Part shown: positions 33,299-41,936 of the stretch, piece by piece | How positions within the stretch are numbered: position 1 is the stretch's first letter | Layout of the letters: the number at the start of each line of letters is the position of its first letter | NCBI GenBank assembly: GCA_034435675.1 | Contig: DAOTWP010000295.1 | Location: 1 to 46,291 of the forward strand | Length of the DNA stretch: 46,291 nucleotides | Direction of reading: 5' to 3' | DNA from: DAOTWP01 sp034435675 | GTDB lineage: Bacteria; Chloroflexota; Anaerolineae; Aggregatilineales; Phototrophicaceae | Notes under the pieces: generated by a model | Databases searched by the model: none | The model's input: only the letters and a program-made list of their open reading frames with translations | Told to the model about the DNA's origin: nothing | Made by a program: the position numbers and the translations under genes

Positions 33299-34192
33299 TC
33301 ACGGACGCCACTGCACCTGCGAGACATAATCGCGGCTGAAGGTGAGCTGGCGGCGGTCGGTGCCGTCGCTGCGCATTACATACAGACTGCGCTGCCCGCC
33401 GCCGCTGTGGATGAAGGCGATATAGCGGTTGTCTGGTGCCCAGACGGGCGGCTCGTTATACACCCTGCCCAGCGTGGCGATGGGCTGTGGCGGCGGTGGG
33501 GCGGCAGGCGGCTGCACGGTCTCCTGCGCAAAGATGCCCCATTCCCCGTTGCGAAAGCTGATAAACAGCGTCCGGCTGCCATCCGGCGAGGTGATCCGGC
33601 TGGACGGCAGCGTGGGGTTGAGATCAACCAGCATGGTGATCGTCTCTGTGCCGTTGGTGGTCAACTGCTGCAAGTTGCCGCCGTCGGCGTCAATAATCCA
33701 CAAGGTTTGCCCGCGTGTGAAGTAGATCGAACGCCCATCCGGTGACCAGAATGGGTTGCTGTGGTTGAAGTTGTCGTCTTGTGTCAGGCGGCGCAGGTTA
33801 GCACCGCTGGCATCGACCACGTAAAGCTGTCCCCCCGTGCTGCGCGTACTGATAAACGCCATCCGCGCCCCATCCGGCGACCATGCCGGCTGCAAGTCGT
33901 ACTCCGGGGTGTTGGTCAGGTTGTACTGCAAGTCGTGATCTATATCAAGTATATAGATATCGGCGTTGGTTCTGCCTTCGCGCGCCGTGTAGACCACGTA
34001 AGCAAGCTGCCTGCCGGGAAACAAGCGCCCGACGAGCAGCGCCGCCAGCAGCAGCAGCAGTGTCAGCCCGCACAACAGCAGTGTGCTGCGCCAGACACGC
34101 GCAAGCCAGCGTGCTTCGCCCGCCGCGCTGACTGTGTTGATCCGTTTGACATCGTCCAGAATGGGCGCAACCTGAGTGTGGTTGAACGTCAT
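33299..34192 (-). CDS. Membrane-anchored TolB-like beta-propeller protein
   Basis: A 297-residue protein. The first 30 residues are cytoplasmic, followed by one membrane helix (about 36-58; STLLLCGLTLLLLLAALLVG). The outside part has repeated PD40/TolB-type blades: NTPEYDLQPAWSPDGARMAF, NHSNPFWSPDGRSIYF, VWAPDNRYIAF and others with SPDG. Such propellers bind proteins or glycans; here it probably acts on the outer face of the membrane. No enzyme domain is attached. CAGGAAC precedes the ATG. It is convergent with the histidine kinase, whose stop lies 14 nt away. Confidence 0.85.
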   Translation of the reverse strand: MTFNHTQVAPILDDVKRINTVSAAGEARWLARVWRSTLLLCGLTLLLLLAALLVGRLFPGRQLAYVVYTAREGRTNADIYILDIDHDLQYNLTNTPEYDLQPAWSPDGARMAFISTRSTGGQLYVVDASGANLRRLTQDDNFNHSNPFWSPDGRSIYFTRGQTLWIIDADGGNLQQLTTNGTETITMLVDLNPTLPSSRITSPDGSRTLFISFRNGEWGIFAQETVQPPAAPPPPQPIATLGRVYNEPPVWAPDNRYIAFIHSGGGQRSLYVMRSDGTDRRQLTFSRDYVSQVQWRP

Positions 34193-34220
34193 AACAGTGT
34201 TCCTGAGTATCTATCCGTAA

Positions 34221-34283
34221 CCGCGGGCAAGGGAGTTGATCCCCTTGTTCAGGAAAGCAGGTTTATGGATAGGGGCTTATATC
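34221..34283. repeat. Dispersed intergenic hairpin repeat, copy B
   Basis: A second copy of the element at 16761. CAAGGG and CCCTTG form the hairpin. The block ATCCCCTTGTTCAGGAA is identical in both copies, as are CAGGTTT and TGGATAGG. Differences cluster in the hairpin loop and the tail. It lies between two minus-strand genes (the TolB-like and PH-like genes), 28 nt upstream of the TolB-like start, in the opposite orientation to them. Confidence 0.85.
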
Positions 34284-34304
34284 CTTTGGAACGCCATTAT
34301 AACG

Positions 34305-34727
34305 TTATAAAGTCTTTACTGCATCTATCAATTTGAACAGTGCCGCCGTATCAATTTCCTGTGTGAAGCGGACTTTGGGCGGGGCGGCAAGCATTTTGTG
34401 CAGGTCTTTGATGAATTTGTCACCGTCGCGCCAGCCGATGATCAGATACAGCGTGTAGTCATTGCTCAGCACCAGCGCGACACCATTGTGCTGCCCCAGC
34501 AGCATGTGCTGGTGCTGCAAGATGTGGCGCGCCGGGATGATGGCAGGCGAATAGCGGCGGCGGGTCTGCGGTTTGAGCAGTATCCGCCGGTCGGTGATGG
34601 TCGCATACAACGGGGGCATGGTCGGCGTCCACCCGGCGCTGGACATCCGCGCGATTTGCACCTGATATTCCCCGAATACAACCTCATCGGCAGCCAAGAG
34701 GGTGTTGTCAATGAGTGCCACAGCCAT
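34305..34727 (-). CDS. PH/GRAM-like domain protein
   Basis: A 140-residue soluble protein. Its beta-strand pattern fits a bacterial PH or GRAM domain: GEYQVQIARMSS, then LYATITDRRILLKPQ, then the typical aromatic/hydrophobic strands VALVLSNDYTLYLIIG, closed by a helix (GDKFIKDLHKML). The 35 C-terminal residues are an extra charged segment. These domains bind lipids or proteins near the membrane; the ligand here is unknown. The ATG at 34727 has AGGGGA upstream and is preferred over an in-frame extension to 34808. The promoter region carries a nested repeat (34741-34804). Confidence 0.78.
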   Translation of the reverse strand: MAVALIDNTLLAADEVVFGEYQVQIARMSSAGWTPTMPPLYATITDRRILLKPQTRRRYSPAIIPARHILQHQHMLLGQHNGVALVLSNDYTLYLIIGWRDGDKFIKDLHKMLAAPPKVRFTQEIDTAALFKLIDAVKTL

Positions 34728-34740
34728 TACGTCCCCTGCA

Positions 34741-34804
34741 ACCAGTGCCCACCGGCACCAAAACATCACCATTGTACGGCGCTTTGTTTTGGTGACCAGT
34801 GCCC
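34741..34804. promoter_or_regulatory. Nested direct and inverted repeat upstream of the PH-like gene
   Basis: Two identical direct repeats ACCAGTGCCC (34741-34750 and 34795-34804) bracket a perfect 10-bp inverted repeat, CACCAAAACA (34756-34765) and TGTTTTGGTG (34785-34794), with a 19-nt centre. It ends 14 nt before the PH-like start codon on the minus strand. It could be a regulator-binding site or a structured 5' UTR. Confidence 0.65.
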
Positions 34805-34891
34805 TCAAGCTATGTTATAACAACCTTCTATCTAAACTCTACAATACCCGTGCAGGGCTGGCAACTGTCTTTAGTCCTAGACCGCCTGATG

Positions 34892-34897
34892 TATAAT
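34892..34897 (+). promoter_or_regulatory. -10 promoter element of the MpaB-family gene
   Basis: TATAAT directly preceded by TG lies 51 nt before the ATG at 34949. TTTAGT occurs 16 nt upstream as a weak -35. Confidence 0.6.
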
Positions 34898-34948
34898 CAC
34901 CAGCAAGTCAGCCCTGGATTGTTTGGCACTGGATTGTCAGGAGTTCGC

Positions 34949-35833
34949 ATGTTCCCCGGACGTTTTGACCGCTTCAACCACCTGCAAACGCTCGACCCGC
35001 AGCGCGACCATGTCGAAATCGTGCAGCAGGTCGGTATGTACGAAGCGCCCTGGATCACCCGGCGGGCGCTGGAATACGCGCTGTTCCGCACCTACGCCGT
35101 GCCGAGCATGTCCGCGCTGCTGGACAAAAGCGGGCAGTTTTACCAGCACGGGCAGAAGCGCTACGACGACACGGCGCTGCTGATTGCCGAGTTTGTCGAA
35201 CACGGCTATGACAGCGAACGTGGGCGGGCGGCGATCCGCCGCATGAACCAGATGCACCGCCGCTATGCCAGCATCACCAACGACGAGTTCCTCTATGTGC
35301 TGTCGGTGTTCATCTACGAGCCGGTGCGCTGGGCGCAGCGCTTTGGCTGGCGTCCGCCGGCGCCTACCGAAAACCGCGCCAACTATTATTTTTGGGTTGA
35401 AGTGGGCAGGCGCATGGGCATCAAGGAGATTCCGCCGACGTACGAGGCATTCGAGCAGTTCAACCGCGATTACGAGGCGGCGAATTTCCGCTACAGCGCG
35501 AGCAACCGGCGGGTAGGCGACGCGACGATTGGCGTGTTCCTGAGCTGGTTCCCCACGCTGCTGCACCCGCTGGTGCGGCGCTGCCTGTACGCCATGATGG
35601 ACGAACCGCTGCTGGCGGCGTTTGGCTATCCCCGCCAGCCGCGCTGGCTGACCCGACTGCTGGAAGGCGGCATGCTGCTGCGGGCGGCACTGCTGCGCCA
35701 TGTGCTGCCCCCGCGCCGCACCCCGTATCGGCTGACAGAGCAGTCGGCGCGCAGCTACCCGCACGGTTACACGCTGGACGACCTGGGCGTGAAAGCGTCT
35801 GCGCAGGATGCTGCCGAAACCGAGCGCCCCTAG
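34949..35833 (+). CDS. MpaB-family oxygenase (DUF2236)
   Basis: A 294-residue helical protein of the MpaB/rubber-oxygenase-like (DUF2236) family, putative haem-dependent oxygenases. The family region includes AIRRMNQMHRRYASITNDEF (about 94-113), then VLSVFIYEPVRWAQRFGWRP and FWVEVGRRMGIKEIPPTY. In this family a conserved His/Arg set coordinates haem; the MHRR segment is the likely part. The substrate is unknown. The start is ATG at 34949 with AGGAG upstream; a longer ORF to 34799 would cross the promoter. It stands alone and is convergent with the WD40 gene. Confidence 0.85.
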   Translation: MFPGRFDRFNHLQTLDPQRDHVEIVQQVGMYEAPWITRRALEYALFRTYAVPSMSALLDKSGQFYQHGQKRYDDTALLIAEFVEHGYDSERGRAAIRRMNQMHRRYASITNDEFLYVLSVFIYEPVRWAQRFGWRPPAPTENRANYYFWVEVGRRMGIKEIPPTYEAFEQFNRDYEAANFRYSASNRRVGDATIGVFLSWFPTLLHPLVRRCLYAMMDEPLLAAFGYPRQPRWLTRLLEGGMLLRAALLRHVLPPRRTPYRLTEQSARSYPHGYTLDDLGVKASAQDAAETERP

Positions 35834-35846
35834 CGTCGGGCTGTGC

Positions 35847-36932
35847 TCACCGCAGCCCTACCAGCCACGCCAGCAGCGCCGCGAGCATGAGCAGCAAGAC
35901 GGCGAGGGTGTCCGGCAGGCGTGGGGCGGCGGGAGCGCGGGCGGGCAGAGGGAGGATATGCGCCGCGCTGCTGGCATCGCCATAGGCTACCCTGGTCAGG
36001 TCTGGACTAAACGCAGCATCATAGATAATACCTGTGACCGAAAGCTGGGTTTCTTCCAGCAATTGTCCTGTGGTCGCATCCCACCGGCGCAGTTTCCCGT
36101 CTGCGCGAAGCCCCAATATCTGATTACCGTTTGCATTGAAGGTGATGGCAACAATGTTGGTCGGATAAGGAGGGCTAATGCCCAGGATGTTTTCACCAGG
36201 TACTGTTAATGTGATTTGTCCCGTAGTAGTATCCCAGATACGAACTGTTCCGTTGAGGCTGCCGCTGGCAATTAACCTATTATTAGGGTGCCATGCAATC
36301 CTGTACGAGTCAAACCCCTCACCCGAAAGCTCTGGATAGTCGATTCGCCCAACCAACTGGAAAGTCGATCCATCAATAATACCCATCCCGCCAAGTGTAG
36401 CCAAGGCAAGTTGAGTACCTGTGGAATTCCAGCGTAAGTCATGCAAATCACCCAAATGCAAAGCGTACAGCAGGTTTCCGGTTGGTACATCCCAGACACG
36501 GAATTCTGAAGGTACATCATTTGAAAGTGCTCCGCTGATTAGTTCAGTACCATCCAGGCTCCAAATCAATGTGAAAATCCGCATCTGGTGCCCTGTCAAT
36601 GTTCGCACGAGTGTCCCGCTATTGGTATCCCAGATGCGAATTGTGAGATCAGGTCCAGCGCTGGCAAGCCGGTTGGCACTTTGAATTGGACTCCATGCCA
36701 CGATATACACGATCTGGGTATGCCCGTTCAAAGTATGGATTACCTGATTTGTCGCGGCGTCACGGATCACGACCATGCCATCGCTGCGCCCTTCGGCAAT
36801 CCGCGTGCCGTCGGGACTCCAGGCGACGGTGGCAACATAAGCAGACTGCCCGAACGTGGGCGTGGTGAGCATCATCACAGCAAGTAACGCGACGAAAAGC
36901 AGCACTCGCGTTGTATACCGGGGCGGCATCAT
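35847..36932 (-). CDS. WD40-repeat protein with signal peptide and C-terminal membrane helix
   Basis: A 361-residue protein. Residues 1-28 form a signal peptide (MMPPRYTTRVLLFVALLAVM, then TPTFGQS). About seven WD40 blades follow (VATVAWSPDGTRIAEG, SAGPDLTIRIWDTNSG, GSLNGTVRIWDTTTG, LRADGKLRRWDATTG). A Pro/Ala linker leads to a C-terminal helix (LAVLLLMLAALLAWLVGLR). The propeller is thus outside and membrane-tethered, probably a binding platform. The start at 36932 has GGAGGTG 7 nt upstream. The central part (about 36050-36750) is clearly less GC-rich than the genes around it, which may mean recent acquisition or a different codon history. Confidence 0.88.
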   Translation of the reverse strand: MMPPRYTTRVLLFVALLAVMMLTTPTFGQSAYVATVAWSPDGTRIAEGRSDGMVVIRDAATNQVIHTLNGHTQIVYIVAWSPIQSANRLASAGPDLTIRIWDTNSGTLVRTLTGHQMRIFTLIWSLDGTELISGALSNDVPSEFRVWDVPTGNLLYALHLGDLHDLRWNSTGTQLALATLGGMGIIDGSTFQLVGRIDYPELSGEGFDSYRIAWHPNNRLIASGSLNGTVRIWDTTTGQITLTVPGENILGISPPYPTNIVAITFNANGNQILGLRADGKLRRWDATTGQLLEETQLSVTGIIYDAAFSPDLTRVAYGDASSAAHILPLPARAPAAPRLPDTLAVLLLMLAALLAWLVGLR

Positions 36933-37025
36933 AGTAGCACACCTCCACTCTGACAGAGCCATCGCCTCGCTAATACTCAGCGTAGCCCTGTGTCTGTCGC
37001 GCGTCAACCGACGCCTGCCCCACGC

Positions 37026-37055
37026 AATAAAAGACGCAGGGGGTGTCCCTGCGTC
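37026..37055 (-). terminator. Terminator of the class A PBP gene
   Basis: A perfect 9-bp stem (GACGCAGGG with CCCTGCGTC) and 5-nt loop lie 51 nt beyond the PBP stop. On the minus strand it is followed by TTTTATTG. Confidence 0.88.
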
Positions 37056-37105
37056 CCGAAGTTTCGTTATGCGTGCGCCTGGTTGCTGCTGCGTGTACCT
37101 GCCTG

Positions 37106-40100
37106 TCAGCCCAGCGGGTCGAGCGTCGGCGTCGGTCCGCTGTCAGATGGCGGCAGCACAAAGCCCTGATCCTGCGTGGGCGCTACGTTCTGGCTGCCCC
37201 CGCCAAACGGCGTTGACAGCGGATCGAACGGGATTGGCGTGTCGAACGGCAGCGGCGTGCTGAAGCTCGGCGTTGCAGTCGGCAGGATTGGCGACGGGGT
37301 CGCGGTGGGCGGCACGTTGTTCACGTTCACGCGCACCGTGCGCCGCACAAAGCCGCCGCCGCTGCGCCCGACCTCCAGCCGCAGGATATACGTGCCGTTG
37401 GGAACCCGCGCCGTATTCCAGATGGCGAGCTGAGCACTGCCTGCGCCCGGCTGCGTCGTAATGCGCCCGATGGTATTGCCATTGGGGTCAACCAGCGCGC
37501 CGAACTGGTCGGGGCGGTTGACATCAGCAATGCTCAGTTCATAATAGGCAAACTCCACCCCAGCGTTGATCGTCCCGACCACCGGCGCATTGCCCGTGAG
37601 CGTCTGGTTCTCAAACGGTTCGCTCAGGCTGACCACCGGAATGGTCACGCCCGCCGTACAGCCCTGTGTTGGCGCTGCCTGCACCGGCTGTGGCAGCCCC
37701 AGCAGAGTCGCCGTGCCCTGCCCGGACGGCGTATTCAGCCAGTTCACCGCCGATTGATCGCTGAGGTTGACGAAACGCTGTAGAAGGATGTTTTCCGGCT
37801 GCGGGCAGGCTTCGTTCGCCAGCAGACCAGTCCACGAATTGATGGGCACATCCACCAGGAAGGAGAAATCCGCGCCGGGCGGCGGCTGCGTGCGCAGGGC
37901 GATTTCGCTGCGCCCTGGCACCGGGCAGCGGCTGCCATCGCCAAACTGCGCGCCCGTCACCGAGCAGACCGTCACCGAGACCACGTTGCCGTTCGCGGGC
38001 GGCTGGAACTGCGACGGACCTGCCACCTGCACGGCGCGGGTCATCACCTGATTCCAGATCGGCGCGCCGACCAGCGCGGCGAACGTGCCCTGTGTTTCGG
38101 CATTATTGAATGTGCCCATCCAGACGCCGACTACCCAGTTATTGGTGAAGCCAATCGTCCACAGGTCGCGTCCACCGTCGGTGGTGCCTGTCTTGGCAGC
38201 AACCACATCCTGGCGCGGCAGCCCACTGATCGTCAGCGGACCGCCGGGGGCAAAAGCCGGCTGGCGAGCGGTATCATCGCTGAGCACATCCTGCATGACA
38301 AAGGCGACTTCCGGCGCAAGCGCAGCGGCGGGCTGTACGCGCGGCGGGGTCACATTTTCGCCCGATGCGGTGGTGACTTCCTCAATGCCGTACAGCGGCA
38401 CAAAACTGCCGCCGCTGGCGATTGTGCCGTATGCTTCAACCATGTCGAACAGGCGCACATCGGTTGCGCCCAGCGCGGTGGCGTCGGTGATCTGCGCTTC
38501 CGGCAAAAATTCCAGCCCCATGCGTTCGGCAAACGCCTGCCAGTTCTGCGCGCCGACAAACTGGAACGCCTTGACCGCGGGCACATTCAGGCTGTTTTGC
38601 AGCGCGCCGCGCACGGGCACAGGACCGGAGAATGTGCCGCTGAAGTTGCGAATCTGCGTGCCATCGGGGTAAGCAAAGGGCACATCCCAGAGGATGCTCG
38701 CCGGGGTCAGGTATTCGCCGGGTTCAATCACGCCGTTGCCGTTGAGGTCAACCCCGCTGATTGCCGCCGTATACGTAATCACTTTGATGGTTGAGCCGGG
38801 CTGATGCCAGGCGCGCGTATTGTTCACCTGCCCGTCAATACGTTCGTCGGTGAAATCCGGGCTGCCGATCATCGCGCGGATTGCGCCGGTACGCGGGTCG
38901 CTGACCAGAATCGCGCCGGAGTTGACGCCGGTGCCGCGCAGTGTGGGCATATAGGCGACAATGGCATCCTCGGCAAAGTCCTGCACACGCGGGTCAATTG
39001 TCGTGCGCACGGTCAGACCCTGCTCGAACATGCCTTCCGCGCCGTAAATGTCTTCAAGCTGCAAGCGGATGTAGTCCACAAAATGCGGGTAGCGCAGGGC
39101 GATATTGCGCGGCTCGTAATTGCGATCCAGCCGCGCAAGCTGCACGGTGATAATCCCGCCGATGATGTCGCCGTTTTCGTTGTAGCGCAGGGTGTTATTC
39201 GTGCCCAGGTCAAACAGCGGCTGTGTTTGCCCGCCGTCATTCACGGTGGTGTTGCGGTTGATGCAGAAGGGATCGCCTGTCTGCGCCCAGACGCCGTGCT
39301 GGAACTGGATGCAGCCAACATCAAGCATATCCTGAAGCACGTTCTGCGTCGCATCGCGGATTGCCAGCCACTGCGAACGATCTACCGGGTTGAGAATGCC
39401 CGGCGCGGGGATAATCGCCGTCAACATCGCGCCCTGTGCGGTGTTCAGGTCACTGGCGGGAACGCCAAAATAAAAGCGTGACGCGGCTTCGACCCCGGTG
39501 GACAGGTTGCCAAAGAACACCGAGTTCATGTACAGCTCCAGAATCTGCGTCTTGCTGTAGCGCACGGCGATTTCGTTGGCGATGACCAGTTCGTGCAGCT
39601 TGCGTTCGTATTCGGAGCCAAATTCCCTGCCGCTGGGGATCAACACCAGATTGCGGGCAATCTGCTGCGTGATGGTGCTCGCGCCGGATTCAATTTCCCC
39701 GGCGACAAGGTTGCCAAAGAAGGCGTTGACAATGCGCGGCAGGTCCCACCCGGCGTTCTCATAGAAACGACGGTCTTCGCTGCTGATGACGGCGTGCAGC
39801 ACGAACGGCGACATGCGGTCAATGCTGATTTCCTGGCGCGCGCCCTGACGGCTGCTCAGTTCGGCAATCGGATTGCCGTTAACATCCAGAATGGTCACAT
39901 CCTGAAATTCCGGCGCATAGACCAGCAGGTTGTTGATCGGCTCGTCCCATTCCGTGCGGATGTTGTTGTACTGCGACAGCGCCAGCAGTACGACGCCGGT
40001 TGCTGCCAGCAGCACCAGCGCGACCATGCCGATCAGCGCAAAAATGACATTGCGGGTGGTGTTGCTGCGGCGGCGCTGCACTGCCCGTTCGTATTCGCTT

Positions 40101-41611
40101 TCACCTTCTGCCACCGGTGCTGCCACTGGCTCGGCATAGGGCGCGGGGATGCCGACTTCCTGCGGGTAACTGACGGCGGCGGAAGGCACGGTTGCCCCGG
40201 CAAGCGTCGCCTGCGCAAATGTCTGCTGATCCTTAAACGCTGCCGGTCCAACCATGGTTGCTTCGGGGTCACGCGCAGAAACCTGCTGCGGCAGCGGCAT
40301 GTAGTTTTCGTCCACGCGCAAACCGCCGGGCTGTGCGCCGCCCCATTCCTGTGTACCAGATGTGCCGGGCTGTGCGCTTTCTTCAAGGTAATCCAGCCCC
40401 TGATACCCCGCCCCTGGCTGTGCCGGTGCATAGCCGCTCAGAGACTGTTCCTGCTGACGCAGGGCATCCAGCAGCGGCGGTTCAGCCGGTTTCCAGGTGT
40501 CGTCCTCAAACTTGTACCACAGGTCGGACTCAACACCCATCATCCAATAGGTGTTCTTATCATCCAGCACCATCAGGTCGCGCAGTTGCAGTTCCAGGTC
40601 TTCGCGGCTCAGGCGTCCCTGATAGAACTGGTCGCGCAGGGTGCGCACCTGCTGTTCGGTGAATTCAAACTGCCGCGCAAGCTGTTCTTCCTGCGGGCTG
40701 AGCACGGGTGCCAGCGGCGCTGTGCCCAATGCCGTCCCCTGCGCGGTGATGCTCAGGTCAGGGTTGTCCCTGAGTTCTTCAAGGCGGCGGCGCGCCACTT
40801 CTGCCGGGTCTTCATAGGGGCTGGTAGCTGCCTCGGCAGCGGTGCTGGCGGCGGCAGGTGCTGCATCCAGCGCGCTGTAGGGCGTGCCCTCGTCACTTTC
40901 CGCCTCCAGCTCTGCCAGACGGCGGCGCGCGACCTCTGCGGGGTCAACCGCTGTGGGCTGCGAGTCGTCCGGATGCGGTTCCGCTGCGGTCCCGGCTTCC
41001 GGTTCTGCCAGCGCCGCCAGCGCGCCCATCCCGGCGGCAGCTTCGTCACCCGTCATCATGCTTTGCAGGGCGTCAATTTCGGTTGCTGTCATCGAAGCGT
41101 CGAAGAAATCATCTGCCTCTTCGCGCAGCGCTTCCAGTTCGCTTTCGGCATTTGCCGCCACCGCCAGAATGTTGTCCTCCGGCGCGGGCACGCCCTGCAC
41201 AGTTTCCTCGTCTTCGAGACCAGCTTCGCGCTGCACTTCGCGCACCAGATTAAAGATTTCGTCTTCCGGGCGGGCAGCAAGCGGTTTGGATTCCGGTTTT
41301 GACGCCGCGAGGGCGATATCTTCCGGGCGCGGCGCGGCAGGGGCAGCGGCTGCGGTCAGCAGCACGGCACTGCTCGTCGGCGGGCGGACACTGGTCACAA
41401 CCGAGCGATCCTGAGACGAAAACGGGGTGTCCTCTGGCGCGGGCAAGTGCCACAAGCCGGGCTGCTGCGGGGCAGCGTCTAGCGTTTCCGGCAGGGTAGC
41501 AAGCTGCCAGCGCGGTGTTTCGATGCCTGTTGTGGGCAGCTCGCGCAGTGGCGTATCGGGAGCGTGCCAGCCAGTCGCCTCAGAAGGATATGCAGTCGAG
41601 CGTTCGGACAT
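37106..41611 (-). CDS. Class A penicillin-binding protein (transglycosylase/transpeptidase) with giant N-terminal extension
   Basis: A 1,501-residue bifunctional enzyme that polymerises and cross-links peptidoglycan; ordinary PBP1A proteins have about 650-900. Residues 1-510 are cytoplasmic and mostly disordered, with twice-repeated DPAEVARRRL motifs and a small folded segment (about 330-375; DDKNTYWMMGVESDLWYKF). A membrane helix is near 518-542. The GT51 domain has ISSEDRRFYENAG (E612) and GASTITQQIARN. The transpeptidase has PGSTIK (S940), SLN and AKTGTTDGG. The C-terminus carries a beta module (WNTARVPNGTYILRL) shared with the proteins at 2666 and 4327, and a Thr/Pro tail. AAGGAC precedes the ATG. 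A PP2C gene lies upstream on the same strand. Confidence 0.95.
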   Translation of the reverse strand: MSERSTAYPSEATGWHAPDTPLRELPTTGIETPRWQLATLPETLDAAPQQPGLWHLPAPEDTPFSSQDRSVVTSVRPPTSSAVLLTAAAAPAAPRPEDIALAASKPESKPLAARPEDEIFNLVREVQREAGLEDEETVQGVPAPEDNILAVAANAESELEALREEADDFFDASMTATEIDALQSMMTGDEAAAGMGALAALAEPEAGTAAEPHPDDSQPTAVDPAEVARRRLAELEAESDEGTPYSALDAAPAAASTAAEAATSPYEDPAEVARRRLEELRDNPDLSITAQGTALGTAPLAPVLSPQEEQLARQFEFTEQQVRTLRDQFYQGRLSREDLELQLRDLMVLDDKNTYWMMGVESDLWYKFEDDTWKPAEPPLLDALRQQEQSLSGYAPAQPGAGYQGLDYLEESAQPGTSGTQEWGGAQPGGLRVDENYMPLPQQVSARDPEATMVGPAAFKDQQTFAQATLAGATVPSAAVSYPQEVGIPAPYAEPVAAPVAEGESEYERAVQRRRSNTTRNVIFALIGMVALVLLAATGVVLLALSQYNNIRTEWDEPINNLLVYAPEFQDVTILDVNGNPIAELSSRQGARQEISIDRMSPFVLHAVISSEDRRFYENAGWDLPRIVNAFFGNLVAGEIESGASTITQQIARNLVLIPSGREFGSEYERKLHELVIANEIAVRYSKTQILELYMNSVFFGNLSTGVEAASRFYFGVPASDLNTAQGAMLTAIIPAPGILNPVDRSQWLAIRDATQNVLQDMLDVGCIQFQHGVWAQTGDPFCINRNTTVNDGGQTQPLFDLGTNNTLRYNENGDIIGGIITVQLARLDRNYEPRNIALRYPHFVDYIRLQLEDIYGAEGMFEQGLTVRTTIDPRVQDFAEDAIVAYMPTLRGTGVNSGAILVSDPRTGAIRAMIGSPDFTDERIDGQVNNTRAWHQPGSTIKVITYTAAISGVDLNGNGVIEPGEYLTPASILWDVPFAYPDGTQIRNFSGTFSGPVPVRGALQNSLNVPAVKAFQFVGAQNWQAFAERMGLEFLPEAQITDATALGATDVRLFDMVEAYGTIASGGSFVPLYGIEEVTTASGENVTPPRVQPAAALAPEVAFVMQDVLSDDTARQPAFAPGGPLTISGLPRQDVVAAKTGTTDGGRDLWTIGFTNNWVVGVWMGTFNNAETQGTFAALVGAPIWNQVMTRAVQVAGPSQFQPPANGNVVSVTVCSVTGAQFGDGSRCPVPGRSEIALRTQPPPGADFSFLVDVPINSWTGLLANEACPQPENILLQRFVNLSDQSAVNWLNTPSGQGTATLLGLPQPVQAAPTQGCTAGVTIPVVSLSEPFENQTLTGNAPVVGTINAGVEFAYYELSIADVNRPDQFGALVDPNGNTIGRITTQPGAGSAQLAIWNTARVPNGTYILRLEVGRSGGGFVRRTVRVNVNNVPPTATPSPILPTATPSFSTPLPFDTPIPFDPLSTPFGGGSQNVAPTQDQGFVLPPSDSGPTPTLDPLG

Positions 41612-41759
41612 CAGTTTTTGTCCTTGAGCAGCCGATTACGGGTTCGGTTCGGTTTGATTCGGATACAAATTGATTCTAAACCTTTTACGCTGCCCATTAT
41701 AACGCATGATGCAAATTTGCGCGCAAGGAGCCACTGCGGTGGGCATTCGGATTTCGGGG

Positions 41760-41830
41760 TAAAGCCTTGCGGTGTTACAAAGCGAAGCGCAAAGGACGCG
41801 AAGAACGGTGTTCACCAGAGAGGCAGCGCG
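41760..41830. repeat. Degenerate purine-rich repeat remnant
   Basis: Within the gene-free stretch 41612-41936, short phrases AAAGCGAAGCG, CAAAGGACGCGAAGAA and CACCAGAGAGGCAGCGCGAA recall the arms of the element at 16206. It appears to be an eroded copy of the same widespread intergenic repeat type. The rest of the gap shows nothing that I can support, apart from presumably holding the PBP promoter. Confidence 0.4.
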
Positions 41831-41936
41831 AATACAACGTAAGCCCGTGATTTTTAGCTTTGGCTAACAGCCAAGCGCTACCTGCTACCTGCTGCGCGGC
41901 TGTCTTTAAACGGCTTCTGCCCGGCGGGCGCGGCGG

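Noticed and set aside
39593..41302. 569-residue open frame on the plus strand
   Set aside because: It lies antisense to the class A PBP, whose catalytic motifs are unmistakable. The composition is that of a GC-rich shadow frame.
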